64,000 nt of DNA from NCBI GenBank assembly GCA_002346545.1, contig DEAA01000077.1, positions 3,416-67,415 on the forward strand. Reading direction: 5' to 3'. The notes under the pieces are model-generated. The model ran no database searches. It was not told the DNA's origin and saw only the letters and a list, made by a program, of their open reading frames with translations. Shown piece by piece: positions 51,330-61,291 of the stretch. The translations under genes and the position numbers were made by a program. The number at the start of each line of letters is the position of its first letter. The stretch's first letter is position 1. The DNA is from Acidobacteria bacterium UBA2994 (GTDB lineage: Bacteria > Acidobacteriota > Vicinamibacteria > Vicinamibacterales > UBA8438).

Positions 51330-53015
51330 TTAGTTCTCTAGGATTGAAGGCCGGTTGCTCACCAGCAGCACCGTCTGCAGATCCGTCTCCGGGTCGGGCC
51401 AGATCAGAGTATCGAGGGTAAGGCTACCTGTATTGAGATACGACACCCTTCCGATTTCGAATGCCGGAACTCCGGCCCTCACCAGATCGGATTCCTCCAC
51501 GACACAGAGCACATGCTCGGACGCCGAGAGAAACGTTGCCACCTGCTCGATGGAGGACACGTCGACGTGCGGTCGTTCCATGTAGAAGACCAAATTCCGG
51601 ACGAACATCCGATACCGCCCGTACGGCAAGCCCCCCCCTTCAACCGACTGAATCAGGGTGGCCATCTCCTCGACCGGTTCGGGGCCTGGTCTCGACAGGA
51701 CTATGTAGTGGATCGACAGCGTCGCCACCACCGAGGCAGCCGCAAGACTGAGCGGCAGACACCGTTGCCGCGCCACCGCAGCCAGCGCGACTCCGCCTCC
51801 GGCCAGGATTAGGGTTGCCGTGCCCGCGATGACCATGCTCGGGTCGACACCCACCAGCAGAGGGCGGGCACGATAAACGAGTAGTCCAAGGCCGGCAATT
51901 ATCAGCCCAGACCCGACACCGGCCGCCGCCAGCGTCCTATCCGCCCCTGCGTCGGCCCTTTTCGGCAGGCTGCGGGCTATGGCGCGCGCCAGCAAAATCG
52001 CAAGCGGTGGCAGGATGGGCAAGACATAACGGGGCTGTTTCCCAATTGAGAGTGAGTAAAACAGCAGTGGAGTTGCAGCCCATAGCAAAAGCCAGCCCTC
52101 TACCGCCGCCACCCGACGCGCCCGGGCGAGGATTCGGAGTGCGGGCCGCGCCCAGAGCGCCATGAGTGGCGACCAAGGCAGGAGCCCCCCCACGACGATT
52201 GGAACGTAGTACCAGAGCGGCCGCGGGTTGTTGTAGCGTGCGGTCGCAAACCGCTCCAGGTTCTCCGCCATGAAGAATCTGTCGAGGTAGGCGACCCCGT
52301 GCGTGTCGCTCATCGCAGCGAACCATGGCACCGAAAGGAGAAGCCATACGGCGGCCAACCAGCCCACTTCCTTTATGAGCTGCCACCACGCCGCCCATGT
52401 CCCGGCCGACCGAGCTCGCCAGAGCGCCAACGGTCCAACCACAAGCGCGGGCAGCACCAGCGCGACCGGTCCCTTGGTCAAGAACCCTGCGGCCAGCGCC
52501 GCTCCAGCCAGGCTCAACCAGCCCCAGCGCTGCCGTGTTACGACCGGTCCACTAGGACAAACCAGCACGACGAGAGCCGCGTAGGTCGCAAGCGTGATGA
52601 AACAGGCCAGCGCCAGGTCCGGAAGCGCCTGCCGGCCCGCCGCAATGTAGCCAAAGCTGGTACCCGTGATGGCCCCGGCCAGACCCGCCGTCGGCAGGTC
52701 ATACCAACGCCTGGCCGCCACGAACGTCGTCAACACCAGGACGAGCCCGGCCAGCGCTGAGGGGAGCCGTGCCGCCAGCTCAGCATCGAGACTCAGCGAC
52801 GCGGCACCAGCCGCCAGCCAGTAGTACAAGATGGGCTTCTCGAACCGGACTTCACCGTTGTAGTGCGGCGTGATCCAGTCATCTCGCTCCTGCATCTCCC
52901 TCGCCGCTTCGGCGTAAAACGCCTCATCGGAGTCGGTTATGGCAGGGCGTCCCAGTCCGACGATGAAGGTTAGACCGCACAAAACGACGAGAAGCGGCAC
53001 ACGAGAAAACGGCAC
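51330..53015 (-). CDS. GT39/ArnT-like membrane glycosyltransferase
   Basis: 561 residues. An integral membrane lipid-linked sugar transferase with about 11 hydrophobic helices. The N-terminus has the catalytic acidic loop PAITDSDEAFYAEAAREM (DE as in PMT/ArnT) and HYNGEVRFEKPILYYWL, typical of GT-C PMT_2 enzymes. It probably moves sugars from polyprenyl phosphate to lipid or protein outside the membrane. A longer frame from ATG 53066 exists, but it overlaps the divergent promoter; GTG 53015 has TACAAT exactly six bases upstream and matches the start of the first helix, so it is preferred. Confidence 0.87.
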   Translation of the reverse strand: MPFSRVPLLVVLCGLTFIVGLGRPAITDSDEAFYAEAAREMQERDDWITPHYNGEVRFEKPILYYWLAAGAASLSLDAELAARLPSALAGLVLVLTTFVAARRWYDLPTAGLAGAITGTSFGYIAAGRQALPDLALACFITLATYAALVVLVCPSGPVVTRQRWGWLSLAGAALAAGFLTKGPVALVLPALVVGPLALWRARSAGTWAAWWQLIKEVGWLAAVWLLLSVPWFAAMSDTHGVAYLDRFFMAENLERFATARYNNPRPLWYYVPIVVGGLLPWSPLMALWARPALRILARARRVAAVEGWLLLWAATPLLFYSLSIGKQPRYVLPILPPLAILLARAIARSLPKRADAGADRTLAAAGVGSGLIIAGLGLLVYRARPLLVGVDPSMVIAGTATLILAGGGVALAAVARQRCLPLSLAAASVVATLSIHYIVLSRPGPEPVEEMATLIQSVEGGGLPYGRYRMFVRNLVFYMERPHVDVSSIEQVATFLSASEHVLCVVEESDLVRAGVPAFEIGRVSYLNTGSLTLDTLIWPDPETDLQTVLLVSNRPSILEN

Positions 53016-53021
53016 GAGGCG

Positions 53022-53027
53022 ATTGTA
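53022..53027 (-). promoter_or_regulatory. -10 element TACAAT, 6 nt before GTG 53015
   Basis: Predicted leaderless promoter of the glycosyltransferase. It is only 20 bp from the divergent TATACT of the CoA-binding protein gene, so the two promoters compete for space. Confidence 0.55.
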
Positions 53028-53047
53028 GCCGCCGTCCGACACGCGGG

Positions 53048-53053
53048 TATACT
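53048..53053 (+). promoter_or_regulatory. -10 element TATACT, 6 nt before ATG 53060
   Basis: Predicted leaderless promoter of the CoA-binding protein gene, with the same spacing as at 42256 and 31519. Confidence 0.6.
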
Positions 53054-53059
53054 GCCGCG

Positions 53060-53440
53060 ATGGCACAGGTTGTCGCCGTTGTGGGCGCCTCAGGGAACCG
53101 CCGCAAGTTCGGGAACAAGGCAGTGCGCGCGTTCCTGAACCGCGGCTACGAGGTTATTCCGATTAATCCCCGGGGCGTCGCGATCGAAGGACTGGAGACC
53201 TTCACCTCCATCCTCGACGTCCCCGGCACGATCGATCTAGCGACCGTCTACGTCCAGCCCTGGATCGGGCCCGCCATCATGGACGAGCTCGCCCATAAGG
53301 GCATAACGAAAGTCTGGCTCAATCCCGGCGCCGACGCACCTGCGGTCGTGAGCCGGGCCCAGAGCCTCGGCCTACGCCCGATCCTTAACTGCAGCATCGT
53401 CGGAATCGGGGAAAGTCCCTCCTCCTACCCGGACCAGTGA
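53060..53440 (+). CDS. CoA-binding domain protein (YccU-like)
   Basis: 126 residues, a single Rossmann CoA-binding domain. VAVVGASGNRRKFGNKAVRAF is the nucleotide loop, and YEVIPINPRG, VYVQPWIGPAIMDELA and KVWLNPGAD follow. It resembles the N-terminus of succinyl-CoA synthetase alpha, but with no ligase domain. The family binds CoA; the role is unknown. The promoter is at leaderless distance. Confidence 0.9.
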   Translation: MAQVVAVVGASGNRRKFGNKAVRAFLNRGYEVIPINPRGVAIEGLETFTSILDVPGTIDLATVYVQPWIGPAIMDELAHKGITKVWLNPGADAPAVVSRAQSLGLRPILNCSIVGIGESPSSYPDQ

Positions 53441-53469
53441 CAAGTTGCCGCCTGGCCGGTGTGTGCCGG

Positions 53470-53498
53470 GTTGACAGGGTGCTGGACCGAGCCTATAC
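53470..53498 (+). promoter_or_regulatory. rho promoter
   Basis: Perfect TTGACA (53470-53475), 17 bp, then TATACT (53493-53498). Transcription near 53505 would leave a leader of about 90 nt before rho. Such a leader is known to autoregulate rho in E. coli; whether it does here is an inference. Confidence 0.75.
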
Positions 53499-53595
53499 TC
53501 ACCTTCGATATTCATCCTCCTTCGTCAAGGGTCGTCACTCGGCACACCCGCCGACCTAGTCCGACCCGAAAAACCTTCAACCCAATTAATCTGCT

Positions 53596-55041
53596 ATGCC
53601 AACGAACCAGAAGCGCACACCAGCGCCCGAGTCTGCCGATACGGCTGTCGCCGCGGAGAGCGAGCCCACCCCCGCCAAGGCAACCAAGGACACGAACAAC
53701 GCCCCCGAGGCCAGTGTCGCTCCCGAGCAAAAGGCAGCTCACGAACAGAAGAGTAAATCCGGTAAGAACCGAAGGCCCGCCGAGGGACTGAATATTGGCG
53801 AACTCAAAGAGATGAGCATCGCCAAGCTTACGCAGATCGCCAAAGACAAGAACGTGGCGGGTGCGACCGGCATGCGAAAGCAGGAGCTGATTTTCCAGAT
53901 CCTGAAGGCGCAGACCGAACAGAGCGGGTTTATCTTTTCGGAGGGCGTCCTTGAGGTGCTCCCTGACGGGTTCGGATTCCTTCGGGCGCCCGACTACAAC
54001 TACCTTCCCGGCCCGGACGACATCTATGTCTCGCCTTCTCAGATCCGGAAATTCGATCTGCAGACCGGGGACACGGTCTCCGGTCAGATTCGCCCCCCAA
54101 AGGAGGGTGAGCGCTACTTCGCTCTGATCAAGGTTGAGGCGGTTAACTTCGAATCTCCAGGGGCGGTCAAAGACAAACTCTTCTTTGAGAACCTAACCCC
54201 CCTCTATCCCGAGGAGCGGGTCAACCTAGAGACCACGCCGGACAACCTGTCCGCTCGGGTCATGGACCTGATGACGCCGATCGGCAAAGGACAGCGAGGC
54301 CTTATCGTCGCTGCGCCTCGCACCGGTAAAACGATGCTGCTGCAGTCCATCGCGCAGTCGATCGCCGCCAATCACTCCGAGGTCTATTTGATCGTCCTGC
54401 TGATCGACGAACGCCCGGAAGAGGTGACCGACATGCAGCGCTCGGTCAACGGCGAGGTGATTTCTTCGACCTTCGACGAACCAGCCCAGCGTCACGTCCA
54501 GGTTGCCGAGATGGTCATCGAGAAGGCCAAGCGCCTGGTCGAGCACAAGAAGGACGTGTTCATCGTGCTCGATTCGATTACCCGCTTGGCGCGCGCCTAC
54601 AACACCGTGATTCCGCCGTCAGGCAAGGTCCTGTCCGGCGGTCTCGACTCAAGCGCTCTGCAGAAACCGAAGCGATTCTTTGGAGCAGCCCGAAACATCG
54701 AAGAGGGCGGGTCCTTGACCATCATGGCTACGGCCCTGGTCGATACTGGCTCCCGGATGGATGATGTGATTTTCGAAGAATTTAAGGGCACCGGCAACAT
54801 GGAGATCCACTTGGACCGCAAGCTGGTGGACAAGCGGGTGTTCCCGGCCATCGACATTCAGAAGAGCGGCACCCGGAAAGAAGAGCTCCTGCTGAGCCCA
54901 GAGGACTTGAATCGGGTGTGGGTCTTACGCAAGGTCCTGAATCCGCTTGATGCGGTGCAATCGATGGAGCTCCTACGTGACCGGATGGCGAAGACCCCGA
55001 ACAACCAGGAATTCCTTGCCTCGATGCAAAAGATGGGCTAG
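53596..55041 (+). CDS. rho: Transcription termination factor Rho
   Basis: 481 residues. Residues 1-62 are a polar low-complexity extension (Ala, Glu, Lys, Pro-rich), then Rho_N ([18 protein letters not shown]), the RNA-binding cold-shock-like domain ([20 protein letters not shown]) and the RecA-type motor: Walker [28 protein letters not shown], and the Q loop/R loop [20 protein letters not shown]. Rho forms a hexamer that ends transcription. The tail with an [14 protein letters not shown] helix is normal. The promoter and a long leader are upstream. Confidence 0.96.
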   Translation: MPTNQKRTPAPESADTAVAAESEPTPAKATKDTNNAPEASVAPEQKAAHEQKSKSGKNRRPAEGLNIGELKEMSIAKLTQIAKDKNVAGATGMRKQELIFQILKAQTEQSGFIFSEGVLEVLPDGFGFLRAPDYNYLPGPDDIYVSPSQIRKFDLQTGDTVSGQIRPPKEGERYFALIKVEAVNFESPGAVKDKLFFENLTPLYPEERVNLETTPDNLSARVMDLMTPIGKGQRGLIVAAPRTGKTMLLQSIAQSIAANHSEVYLIVLLIDERPEEVTDMQRSVNGEVISSTFDEPAQRHVQVAEMVIEKAKRLVEHKKDVFIVLDSITRLARAYNTVIPPSGKVLSGGLDSSALQKPKRFFGAARNIEEGGSLTIMATALVDTGSRMDDVIFEEFKGTGNMEIHLDRKLVDKRVFPAIDIQKSGTRKEELLLSPEDLNRVWVLRKVLNPLDAVQSMELLRDRMAKTPNNQEFLASMQKMG

Positions 55042-55046
55042 CCGCG

Positions 55047-55250
55047 GTGGCAACTATCAAGGTTCGCCAGGACGGCCCCCTTCTCGTGGATGGTGACGAG
55101 GTGATGGTGGTCGACTCCGAGGGACGTCCCTACTCGATTGACCGCCGCCCCTTCGTGCTCTGTCGATGTGGAGCCTCCGAGGCCCGTCCATTCTGCGACG
55201 GCAGTCACCGGCGCATCGGCTTCACGTCCAAGGAACCGGCTTCCGAATAG
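55047..55250 (+). CDS. CDGSH iron-sulfur domain protein
   Basis: 67 residues from GTG, 5 nt after the rho stop. It has the single CDGSH motif LCRCGASEARPFCDGSHRRIGF (C-x-C, then C-D-G-S-H), which binds a [2Fe-2S] cluster through three Cys and one His. It has no membrane anchor, unlike mitoNEET. Minimal CDGSH proteins act in redox or iron-sulfur handling. It is convergent with clpB, with a 7-bp inverted repeat at their ends. Confidence 0.85.
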   Translation: MATIKVRQDGPLLVDGDEVMVVDSEGRPYSIDRRPFVLCRCGASEARPFCDGSHRRIGFTSKEPASE

Positions 55251-55251
55251 G

Positions 55252-55279
55252 CCAGGCCCGCACCTCGACTCAGGCCTGG
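55252..55279. terminator. Possible bidirectional hairpin at the convergent CDGSH/clpB ends
   Basis: CCAGGCC (55252-55258), 14 bases, GGCCTGG (55273-55279). It overlaps the clpB stop codon. No T-run follows on either side, so it is a weak candidate. Confidence 0.3.
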
Positions 55280-57873
55280 ACCGTGGCCTCGGCCGAGAAC
55301 GCGATGGTACCGTCGCGTACGTCCACGTCGATCTGCGCGCCGTCGACAAACCGTCCTTCGAGCATCTCCACTGCCAGCGGATCGAGCACTAAGCGCTGCA
55401 GCGTACGCCGAAGCGGCCGAGCTCCGTAGGCTGGGTCGAACCCCACCTCGGACAGTAGCTCGAGCGAGGCAGGGGAGAGCGTAATCCCGATGCGTCGACT
55501 CGCCAGCCGCCGGGCCAAGGCCTTTAGCTGGATCTCCACGATCTCGCGTATATGCTCTCGTCCTAGCGCGTGGAAGAAGATCACATCATCGATCCGGTTT
55601 AGGAACTCCGGTCGGAAGTGCTCCCGCAACTTCTCGGAGACCTGACGGCGCACTCCCTCCTCCAGGGCCCTCCCGGGGATAATCTGATCGGCGATGAACT
55701 GGCTGCCCACATTCGACGTCATGATCACCACGACGTTCTTGAAGTCGACCGTCCGCCCTTTGCCGTCGGTTAGCTGGCCGTCGTCCAGCAGCTGGAGCAT
55801 CACATTGAGCACGTCGGGGCATGCCTTCTCGATCTCGTCGAACAGGACCACCGAATATGGACGCCTCCGCACCGCCTCCGTAAGCTGACCCGACTCGTCA
55901 TAGCCTACGTAGCCGGGCGGCGCCCCAATCATCCTGGAGACCGTGTGCTTCTCCTGGTACTCGGACATGTCGATCCGAATCATCGCCCGTTCATCGTCGA
56001 ACAGGAACTCCGCCAGAGCTTTCGCCAGCTCGGTCTTTCCAACGCCCGTCGGCCCAAGGAAGATGAAACTGCCGAGCGGACGAGCCGGGTCTTGTAGCCC
56101 CGCCCGAGCGCGCCGGATCGCATTCGACACAGAATCGATCGCCTCATCCTGTCCGATGACACGTTCGTGCAGCCGCCGCTGCATCTTAAGCAGCTTCTCG
56201 ATCTCGCCTTCCACGAGCCGACCGACAGGGATCTTGGTCCAGCGGCTGACCAGTTTCGCGATGTCGTCCTCGTCGACCAATTCCTTAACCATCCGGTTGG
56301 CTCCGCCGACCTCCTCGGCGGGCGCAGCCTCCAGCTGCCGCTCAAGCTCGGGAAGCCGACCGTATTGCAGCTCCGAGGCCTTAGCGTAGTCGCCGTGCCG
56401 TTGCGCCCGCTCCATCGCCAGCCTCACCTGTTCCAACTCTTCGGCGAGGCAACCTCTGGACTGGATAGCCGCCTTCTCCTCCTGCCACTGCACCTTAAGG
56501 CGCGTTCGCGCTTCCTTGCGTTCGGCGAGTTCGCGGTCCAGACGCTCTAGTCGCGTCAGGGACACCTCGTCTTTCTCCTTCCGGAGCGCCTCCCGCTCGA
56601 TCTCGAGTTGCATGATGCGTCGCTCGGCCTCGTCGAGCTCGATCGGCATCGAGTCAATCTCGGTCCGCAGCTTCGACGCTGCCTCATCGATCAGATCGAT
56701 CGCTTTGTCCGGAAGGAAGCGGTCGACAAGATACCGGTCAGAAAGCACGGCCGCCGCCACGAGTGCCGCGTCCTTGAACTGCACGCCGTGATGGATCTCG
56801 TAGCGTTCCCTAAGCCCGCGGAGCACGCTGATGGTGTCCTCGACGGTCGGTTCGGTAACCAGCACCGGCTGAAATCGGCGTTCAAGCGCAGCGTCCTTCT
56901 CAATGTGCTTCCGATACTCATCGAGGGTGGTGGCCCCAATCGTGTGCAACTCGCCACGAGCCAGCATCGGCTTAAGCAGGTTCGAGGCATCAATCGCGCC
57001 TTCCGCCGCACCGGCCCCCACGACGGTGTGCAATTCATCGATGAACAAGACGATGCGCCCCTCGGAGCCGCCGACCTCTTGGAGCACCGCCTTTAGACGC
57101 TCCTCAAATTCACCGCGATACTTCGCACCGGCCACGAGGGCGCCCAGGTCTAGGCTGATGATCCGTTTGTCACTAAGCCCATCGGGCACGTCACCTCGCG
57201 CGATCCGACGGGCGAGCCCTTCGACAATCGCGGTCTTGCCGACTCCGGGCTCACCAATTAGCACCGGGTTGTTCTTCGTCCTCCGGGACAGTACCTGGAC
57301 GATCCGCCTAATCTCCTCGTCACGGCCGATCACCGGATCGAGCTTGTCCTCGGCCGCAAGTACCGTGAGATCATGCCCGTAGCGCTCGAGCGCCTCGTAC
57401 TTGCCCTCCGGGCGCTGGTCCGTTACCCGCTGGCTCCCCCTAAGCTTGGCCAGGACTTCCATGACTCGCTGAGTGGTCGCCCCTTGCGCCGCGAGCGCCG
57501 CGGCGGCCGGGGAGGCGTCCTTTTCGAGACTCAAGGCGATCAGCAGATGCTCCGTGCTGACATACTCGTCTTGCATCCGCCCGGCCTCGCGTTCCGCCAC
57601 ACTCGCCACCGCTCGTAATCGCGGCGAGGCCCCCACCTCAGCTCCTCCTTCCACGCTCGGAAGCCGCTCCAGCGCCATACGGGCCTCTGAGGTAACCGCT
57701 TTCGGGTCCGCCCCCAGTCGGGCCAGCACTCTCGGCACCACGCCCTCGGGCTGTTCGACCAGGGCCACTACAAGGTGCTCTGGCTCGATCTGCGGATGCT
57801 TAACCCGCTCGGCCAGCTCCTGCGCGCCGACCACCGCCTCCTGTGCTTTCTCTGTGTATCGCGTGAGATTCAT
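55270..57873 (-). CDS. clpB: Chaperone ClpB (disaggregase)
   Basis: 867 residues. The Clp N domain is at 1-145 ([18 protein letters not shown]). AAA1 has [17 protein letters not shown] near residue 205, the middle coiled-coil domain (about 400-520) is rich in Glu/Arg, and AAA2 has [16 protein letters not shown] near 607, with the [21 protein letters not shown] loop. It rescues aggregated proteins with DnaK/DnaJ. It lies 18 nt after dnaJ, third in the HspR operon. Confidence 0.96.
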   Translation of the reverse strand: MNLTRYTEKAQEAVVGAQELAERVKHPQIEPEHLVVALVEQPEGVVPRVLARLGADPKAVTSEARMALERLPSVEGGAEVGASPRLRAVASVAEREAGRMQDEYVSTEHLLIALSLEKDASPAAAALAAQGATTQRVMEVLAKLRGSQRVTDQRPEGKYEALERYGHDLTVLAAEDKLDPVIGRDEEIRRIVQVLSRRTKNNPVLIGEPGVGKTAIVEGLARRIARGDVPDGLSDKRIISLDLGALVAGAKYRGEFEERLKAVLQEVGGSEGRIVLFIDELHTVVGAGAAEGAIDASNLLKPMLARGELHTIGATTLDEYRKHIEKDAALERRFQPVLVTEPTVEDTISVLRGLRERYEIHHGVQFKDAALVAAAVLSDRYLVDRFLPDKAIDLIDEAASKLRTEIDSMPIELDEAERRIMQLEIEREALRKEKDEVSLTRLERLDRELAERKEARTRLKVQWQEEKAAIQSRGCLAEELEQVRLAMERAQRHGDYAKASELQYGRLPELERQLEAAPAEEVGGANRMVKELVDEDDIAKLVSRWTKIPVGRLVEGEIEKLLKMQRRLHERVIGQDEAIDSVSNAIRRARAGLQDPARPLGSFIFLGPTGVGKTELAKALAEFLFDDERAMIRIDMSEYQEKHTVSRMIGAPPGYVGYDESGQLTEAVRRRPYSVVLFDEIEKACPDVLNVMLQLLDDGQLTDGKGRTVDFKNVVVIMTSNVGSQFIADQIIPGRALEEGVRRQVSEKLREHFRPEFLNRIDDVIFFHALGREHIREIVEIQLKALARRLASRRIGITLSPASLELLSEVGFDPAYGARPLRRTLQRLVLDPLAVEMLEGRFVDGAQIDVDVRDGTIAFSAEATVQA

Positions 57874-57891
57874 CGCACACTCCGTCCATCG

Positions 57892-58830
57892 TCAGGCGCG
57901 GCTCGCCTCGGCGGCGGCCAGTGCCTCATAGTGAGACCGTTCGTCTGGGGTTAACTCGGTCGGCACACGGAGCGCCACCGTGGCGTATAGGTCGCCACCT
58001 CGCCTAGGGGCTCCCAATGCTGGCATGCCGTGGCCTTTTAGACGAAACACCTGTCCGCTCTGGGTGGCCGCCGGCACCTTGAGCGTCAACGGAGCGCCTC
58101 CAAGACGAGGAACCTCGATCGTTCCGCCAAGCACGGCGGTCGTCACCGGCACCGCGACATCTGTGTAGAGATGCTGGCCACGCCGAGTGAAGCGCTCGTG
58201 GGGGACCAGTTCCACGCACAGCAGGAGATCGCCAGCCCTCCCTCCTGCGGTGCCCGGTTCGCCCTCGCCTGCCACCCGCACCTTCGATCCGTCGTCGACG
58301 CCGGCCGGAATCTTCACTCGCACGCGCCGGCTCCGCCCGCCGGTCTCCAGCGAGAGATGTCGGCTGGACCCGAGGTAGGCCTCCTTGTAGGTCAACCGTA
58401 TCGGGTGCTCAACATCACGTCCTCGCCGAGGACCGACCGAACGGGGATCAAGACCTGGCCCGTCGGTGAAAAACATGTTGAAGAAATCAGAGAACCGCCC
58501 GTCACGGAACAGATCCTCATCGACCACGGTGCGATAGCCGCCGCCCTGCCCAACCCAGGGCGAGAAGGGACCACTCTGTGGCCCCGTGGCATCAGGTTGC
58601 CCGTACGTGCGCCAGCTCGCGCCAAGCTCGTCATACTTCCGCCGCTTGTCGGGGTCGCCGAGCACCTCGTGCGCCTCGTTGGCCTCCTTGAATCGGCGTT
58701 CCGCACCAGCGTCATCGGGATTCACGTCTGGATGGTGCTTGCGCGCCAGGGTCCGGAAGGCTCGCTTTATCTCGTCCTGCGAGGCCGACTTCGGTACCCC
58801 AAGCGTCTCGTAGTAGTCGCGAAAATCCAT
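57892..58830 (-). CDS. DnaJ-like co-chaperone (CbpA type)
   Basis: 312 residues. The J domain has [21 protein letters not shown] and the HPD tripeptide in [11 protein letters not shown] short Gly/Phe-like linker is followed by two C-terminal substrate domains ([40 protein letters not shown]), but there is no zinc-finger CxxCxGxG. It would guide substrates to DnaK. The gene lies 6 nt after hspR and 18 nt before clpB, as in the actinobacterial dnaK-grpE-dnaJ-hspR arrangement but without dnaK. Confidence 0.92.
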   Translation of the reverse strand: MDFRDYYETLGVPKSASQDEIKRAFRTLARKHHPDVNPDDAGAERRFKEANEAHEVLGDPDKRRKYDELGASWRTYGQPDATGPQSGPFSPWVGQGGGYRTVVDEDLFRDGRFSDFFNMFFTDGPGLDPRSVGPRRGRDVEHPIRLTYKEAYLGSSRHLSLETGGRSRRVRVKIPAGVDDGSKVRVAGEGEPGTAGGRAGDLLLCVELVPHERFTRRGQHLYTDVAVPVTTAVLGGTIEVPRLGGAPLTLKVPAATQSGQVFRLKGHGMPALGAPRRGGDLYATVALRVPTELTPDERSHYEALAAAEASRA

Positions 58831-58836
58831 AAAGGT

Positions 58837-59175
58837 CTACAGTTCTAGAAGCCGGGTCAGACGATTTACCTCGCGGACGAGCTGACGTCGCCCGGCGCGG
58901 CGGTCAAGTACGTCCTCATGCATTAGCGGACGCATTCGTTGCACAACGTCCGAGACCGACAAGAGCTGCTGCACGCCGGCTAGGTTGACGCCGAGGTCGT
59001 CGACCAACCGCTTGATCAGCCTGAGCCGATCGAGCTCCTCAGACGAATAGACGCGCATGCTGCCGACTGTTCGGGCAGGACGGACCAGCCCGAGACGCTC
59101 GTACTTTCGCAAGGTCTGTGGGTGCATACCCAAGGTCCGCGCTGCCACACTGATGAATACAATTTCCTCTGCCAC
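58837..59175 (-). CDS. hspR: Heat-shock repressor HspR (MerR family)
   Basis: 112 residues from GTG. A MerR-type winged helix: ISVAARTLGMHPQTLRKYER and LVRPARTVGSMRVYSSEELD (residues 8-50), then the coiled dimerisation helix. GGAGGGAG precedes the start. HspR represses clpB/dnaK-type operons at HAIR sites and uses DnaK as co-repressor in actinobacteria and Helicobacter. Here an inverted repeat of that type lies 69 bp upstream, so the operon is probably autoregulated. Confidence 0.9.
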   Translation of the reverse strand: MAEEIVFISVAARTLGMHPQTLRKYERLGLVRPARTVGSMRVYSSEELDRLRLIKRLVDDLGVNLAGVQQLLSVSDVVQRMRPLMHEDVLDRRAGRRQLVREVNRLTRLLEL

Positions 59176-59243
59176 CGAGTTCTCCCTCCGGTCCAGCGCT
59201 GCTTCGCGCTGAATTCGATTGTTTAGTCGACCCAGACCTATAT

Positions 59244-59264
59244 CTTGATACGAATTGTATCAAG
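59244..59264. promoter_or_regulatory. HAIR-like operator upstream of hspR-dnaJ-clpB
   Basis: CTTGATAC, five bases, GTATCAAG: a perfect 8-bp inverted repeat 21 nt long. The known HspR site (HAIR) is CTTGAGT-N7-ACTCAAG, also 21 nt with CTTGA/TCAAG outer arms. On the minus strand the repeat contains TTGATA and is followed by TATAGG (short spacing), so it overlaps the probable hspR promoter. It also lies 18 bp from the TACACT of the divergent transporter gene. Confidence 0.75.
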
Positions 59265-59281
59265 TACTTGTTCCCTTGGGA

Positions 59282-59287
59282 TACACT
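59282..59287 (+). promoter_or_regulatory. -10 element TACACT, 8 nt before ATG 59296
   Basis: Predicted near-leaderless promoter of the NSS transporter, close to the HAIR-like repeat. Confidence 0.45.
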
Positions 59288-59295
59288 GCCGCGCC

Positions 59296-60783
59296 ATGAC
59301 GGGTCGCGAGACCTTCACGTCCAGATGGGGCCTAATTCTGGCTGGGTTAGGCATGGCGATCGGCGCAGGCAACTTGTGGCGGTTTCCGCGCATCGCGGCC
59401 CAGAACGGCGGAGCCGCCTTCCTTATTCCGTGGCTCATCTTCCTGTTCCTCTGGTCGCTTCCACTCCTGATCGCGGAGTTCGGGATAGGCCGCGGTGCAC
59501 GGCGGGGGGTCATCGGGGCATTCGCGGATCTCTTCGGCCGGCGCTATGCCTGGATGGGTGGGTTCATCGGCGTCACCAGCGTGATGATCTTGTTCCACTA
59601 CTCGGTGGTGACAGGCTGGACGCTTAATTACTTCGTAGCGGCCCTGTTCGGTCAGCTGGACGGAGTCGATACGGCCGCCTACTGGACCGACTACAGCCGC
59701 TCTGTGTGGCAACCCCTCGGGTTACATGCGGTCTCGGTCGGGCTCGCTGGACTCATCATCGCGCGGGGCGTCGTGCACGGGATCGAGCGGGCGAACCGGA
59801 TCCTTATCCCGATCCTGCTGGGTCTGCTGATCGTGGCCGTGATCCGATCGGTGACGCTGCCTGGTGCAGGGGAGGGGCTGGGGTTCCTGTTCGCTCCTGA
59901 TCTTTCCCGCCTCGCAGACTCTCGCACCTGGCTCGAGGCACTGACGCAGTCCGCCTGGTCGACCGGCGCGGGGTGGGGATTGATCCTGACCTACGCCATC
60001 TACATGCGACGAGACGACGATCTGGTGGTCAACGCGGCCGCCATCGGATTCGGCAACAACACTGCCTCCCTTCTTGCCGGCATCGCGATTGTCCCCACCG
60101 CTTTCGCGATCCTGTCGGAAAGCGACGCGCTCAACGCGATGGCGGCGGGCAATACGGGGCTGACCTTCATCTGGATACCCGAACTCTTCGGCCGGATGCC
60201 GTTGGGAGAGTTCGTCATGCCGCTCTTTTTCCTGGCCTTGTTCTGTGCGGCACTGTCGTCGCTCATCGCAATGGTGGAACTAGCCACCCGGATCCTGATG
60301 GACACCGGGACGACACGGAAACGGGCCGTTCAGGTAGTGGTAGCGGCCACAATTGTGTGCGGTGCCCCGTCCGCGATCAGCCCAACGGTGTTCGATAATC
60401 AGGACTGGGTATGGGGACTCGCCCTGATGATCAGTGGCCTATTCGTCGCGCTTGGCGTGACACGCTACGGCGCATCCCGGTTTCGAGATGCCTTCATCAA
60501 CATTCCTGGGAACGATTTGAATCTGGGGCACGGGTACGACTGGGTCATTCGGTTTCTGATTCCAATCGAGTTCGTCTTCATGTTCGGATGGTGGGTCTAC
60601 CAGGCCGTCACGGTCCTCGACCCGACAGGCTGGTGGCTGCCGCACCGACCGCTGTCCCTCGGGACCTGTCTGCTGCAGTGGGGCATCGCCCTGGCGCTGC
60701 TGTTCACCTTCAACCAACGGCTGGCGGCGGCCAGCCTACGCGGACAGCCTGGCAACCTCGCGCAGCCGACTCAGGATGGATAG
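59296..60783 (+). CDS. Neurotransmitter:sodium symporter (NSS/LeuT family)
   Basis: 495 residues, about 11-12 membrane helices. TM1 has LAGLGMAIGAGNLWRFPRIA, the unwound substrate and sodium site, with GGAAFLIPWL next. Sodium-coupled uptake of amino acids or similar small amines is expected. An earlier ATG (59245) would overlap the HAIR-like repeat; the start at 59296 gives the family N-terminus (TSRWGLILAG) and fits TACACT. Bacilliredoxin follows after 36 nt. Confidence 0.9.
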   Translation: MTGRETFTSRWGLILAGLGMAIGAGNLWRFPRIAAQNGGAAFLIPWLIFLFLWSLPLLIAEFGIGRGARRGVIGAFADLFGRRYAWMGGFIGVTSVMILFHYSVVTGWTLNYFVAALFGQLDGVDTAAYWTDYSRSVWQPLGLHAVSVGLAGLIIARGVVHGIERANRILIPILLGLLIVAVIRSVTLPGAGEGLGFLFAPDLSRLADSRTWLEALTQSAWSTGAGWGLILTYAIYMRRDDDLVVNAAAIGFGNNTASLLAGIAIVPTAFAILSESDALNAMAAGNTGLTFIWIPELFGRMPLGEFVMPLFFLALFCAALSSLIAMVELATRILMDTGTTRKRAVQVVVAATIVCGAPSAISPTVFDNQDWVWGLALMISGLFVALGVTRYGASRFRDAFINIPGNDLNLGHGYDWVIRFLIPIEFVFMFGWWVYQAVTVLDPTGWWLPHRPLSLGTCLLQWGIALALLFTFNQRLAAASLRGQPGNLAQPTQDG

Positions 60784-60819
60784 GTGTGGTACGCTCGATG
60801 TTAGAGAAAGGAGAATCCT

Positions 60820-61251
60820 GTGTATCCAGAATTCATGATCGCGCCGATGCGAGAGGAACTGACTCGATTCGGTGTAAAGGAGCTTCGGACGGCAGACGAA
60901 GTCGACGCCGCCGTGACCGGCAGCAGCGGCACGCTCATGGTCGTGGTCAACTCGGTGTGCGGATGCGCCGCCGGCAAGGCCCGCCCCGGTGTCGCGCTGG
61001 CGCTGCAGCATCCGGTCAAACCCGACGCCATCACGACCGTCTTCGCGGGTGCCGATGTCGAAGCAACCCAGCAAGCCCGCAGCTACTTCAAGGGGTACCC
61101 GCCCTCGTCCCCTGCAATCGCGTTGCTCAAAGACGGCAAGCTCGTCTACATGATGGAGCGGCACCAGATCGAGAATCAGGAAGCTGGCACCATCGCGACC
61201 CAGCTGACCGCCGCCTTCGACCAGCACTGCCAGGCACCGGTCGCCGGCTAG
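60820..61251 (+). CDS. Bacilliredoxin (BrxA/BrxB, YphP/YqiW family)
   Basis: 143 residues from GTG with AAAGGAG upstream. The active site is NSVCGCAAG with Cys47 and Cys49 (CGC), and GYPPSSPAIALLKDGK is a thioredoxin-like cis-Pro stretch. Bacilliredoxins remove bacillithiol from proteins; the thiol used by this organism is unknown. It is convergent with hemH. Confidence 0.92.
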   Translation: MYPEFMIAPMREELTRFGVKELRTADEVDAAVTGSSGTLMVVVNSVCGCAAGKARPGVALALQHPVKPDAITTVFAGADVEATQQARSYFKGYPPSSPAIALLKDGKLVYMMERHQIENQEAGTIATQLTAAFDQHCQAPVAG

Positions 61252-61291
61252 CACTCTCGGGAAAGACGTCCGCGGCCGTGCGCCTGGCAGC

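Noticed and set aside
51330..53066. Glycosyltransferase start at ATG 53066
   Set aside because: That start would overlap the divergent CoA-binding gene and both promoters; GTG 53015 has a TACAAT at leaderless distance and begins the first helix.
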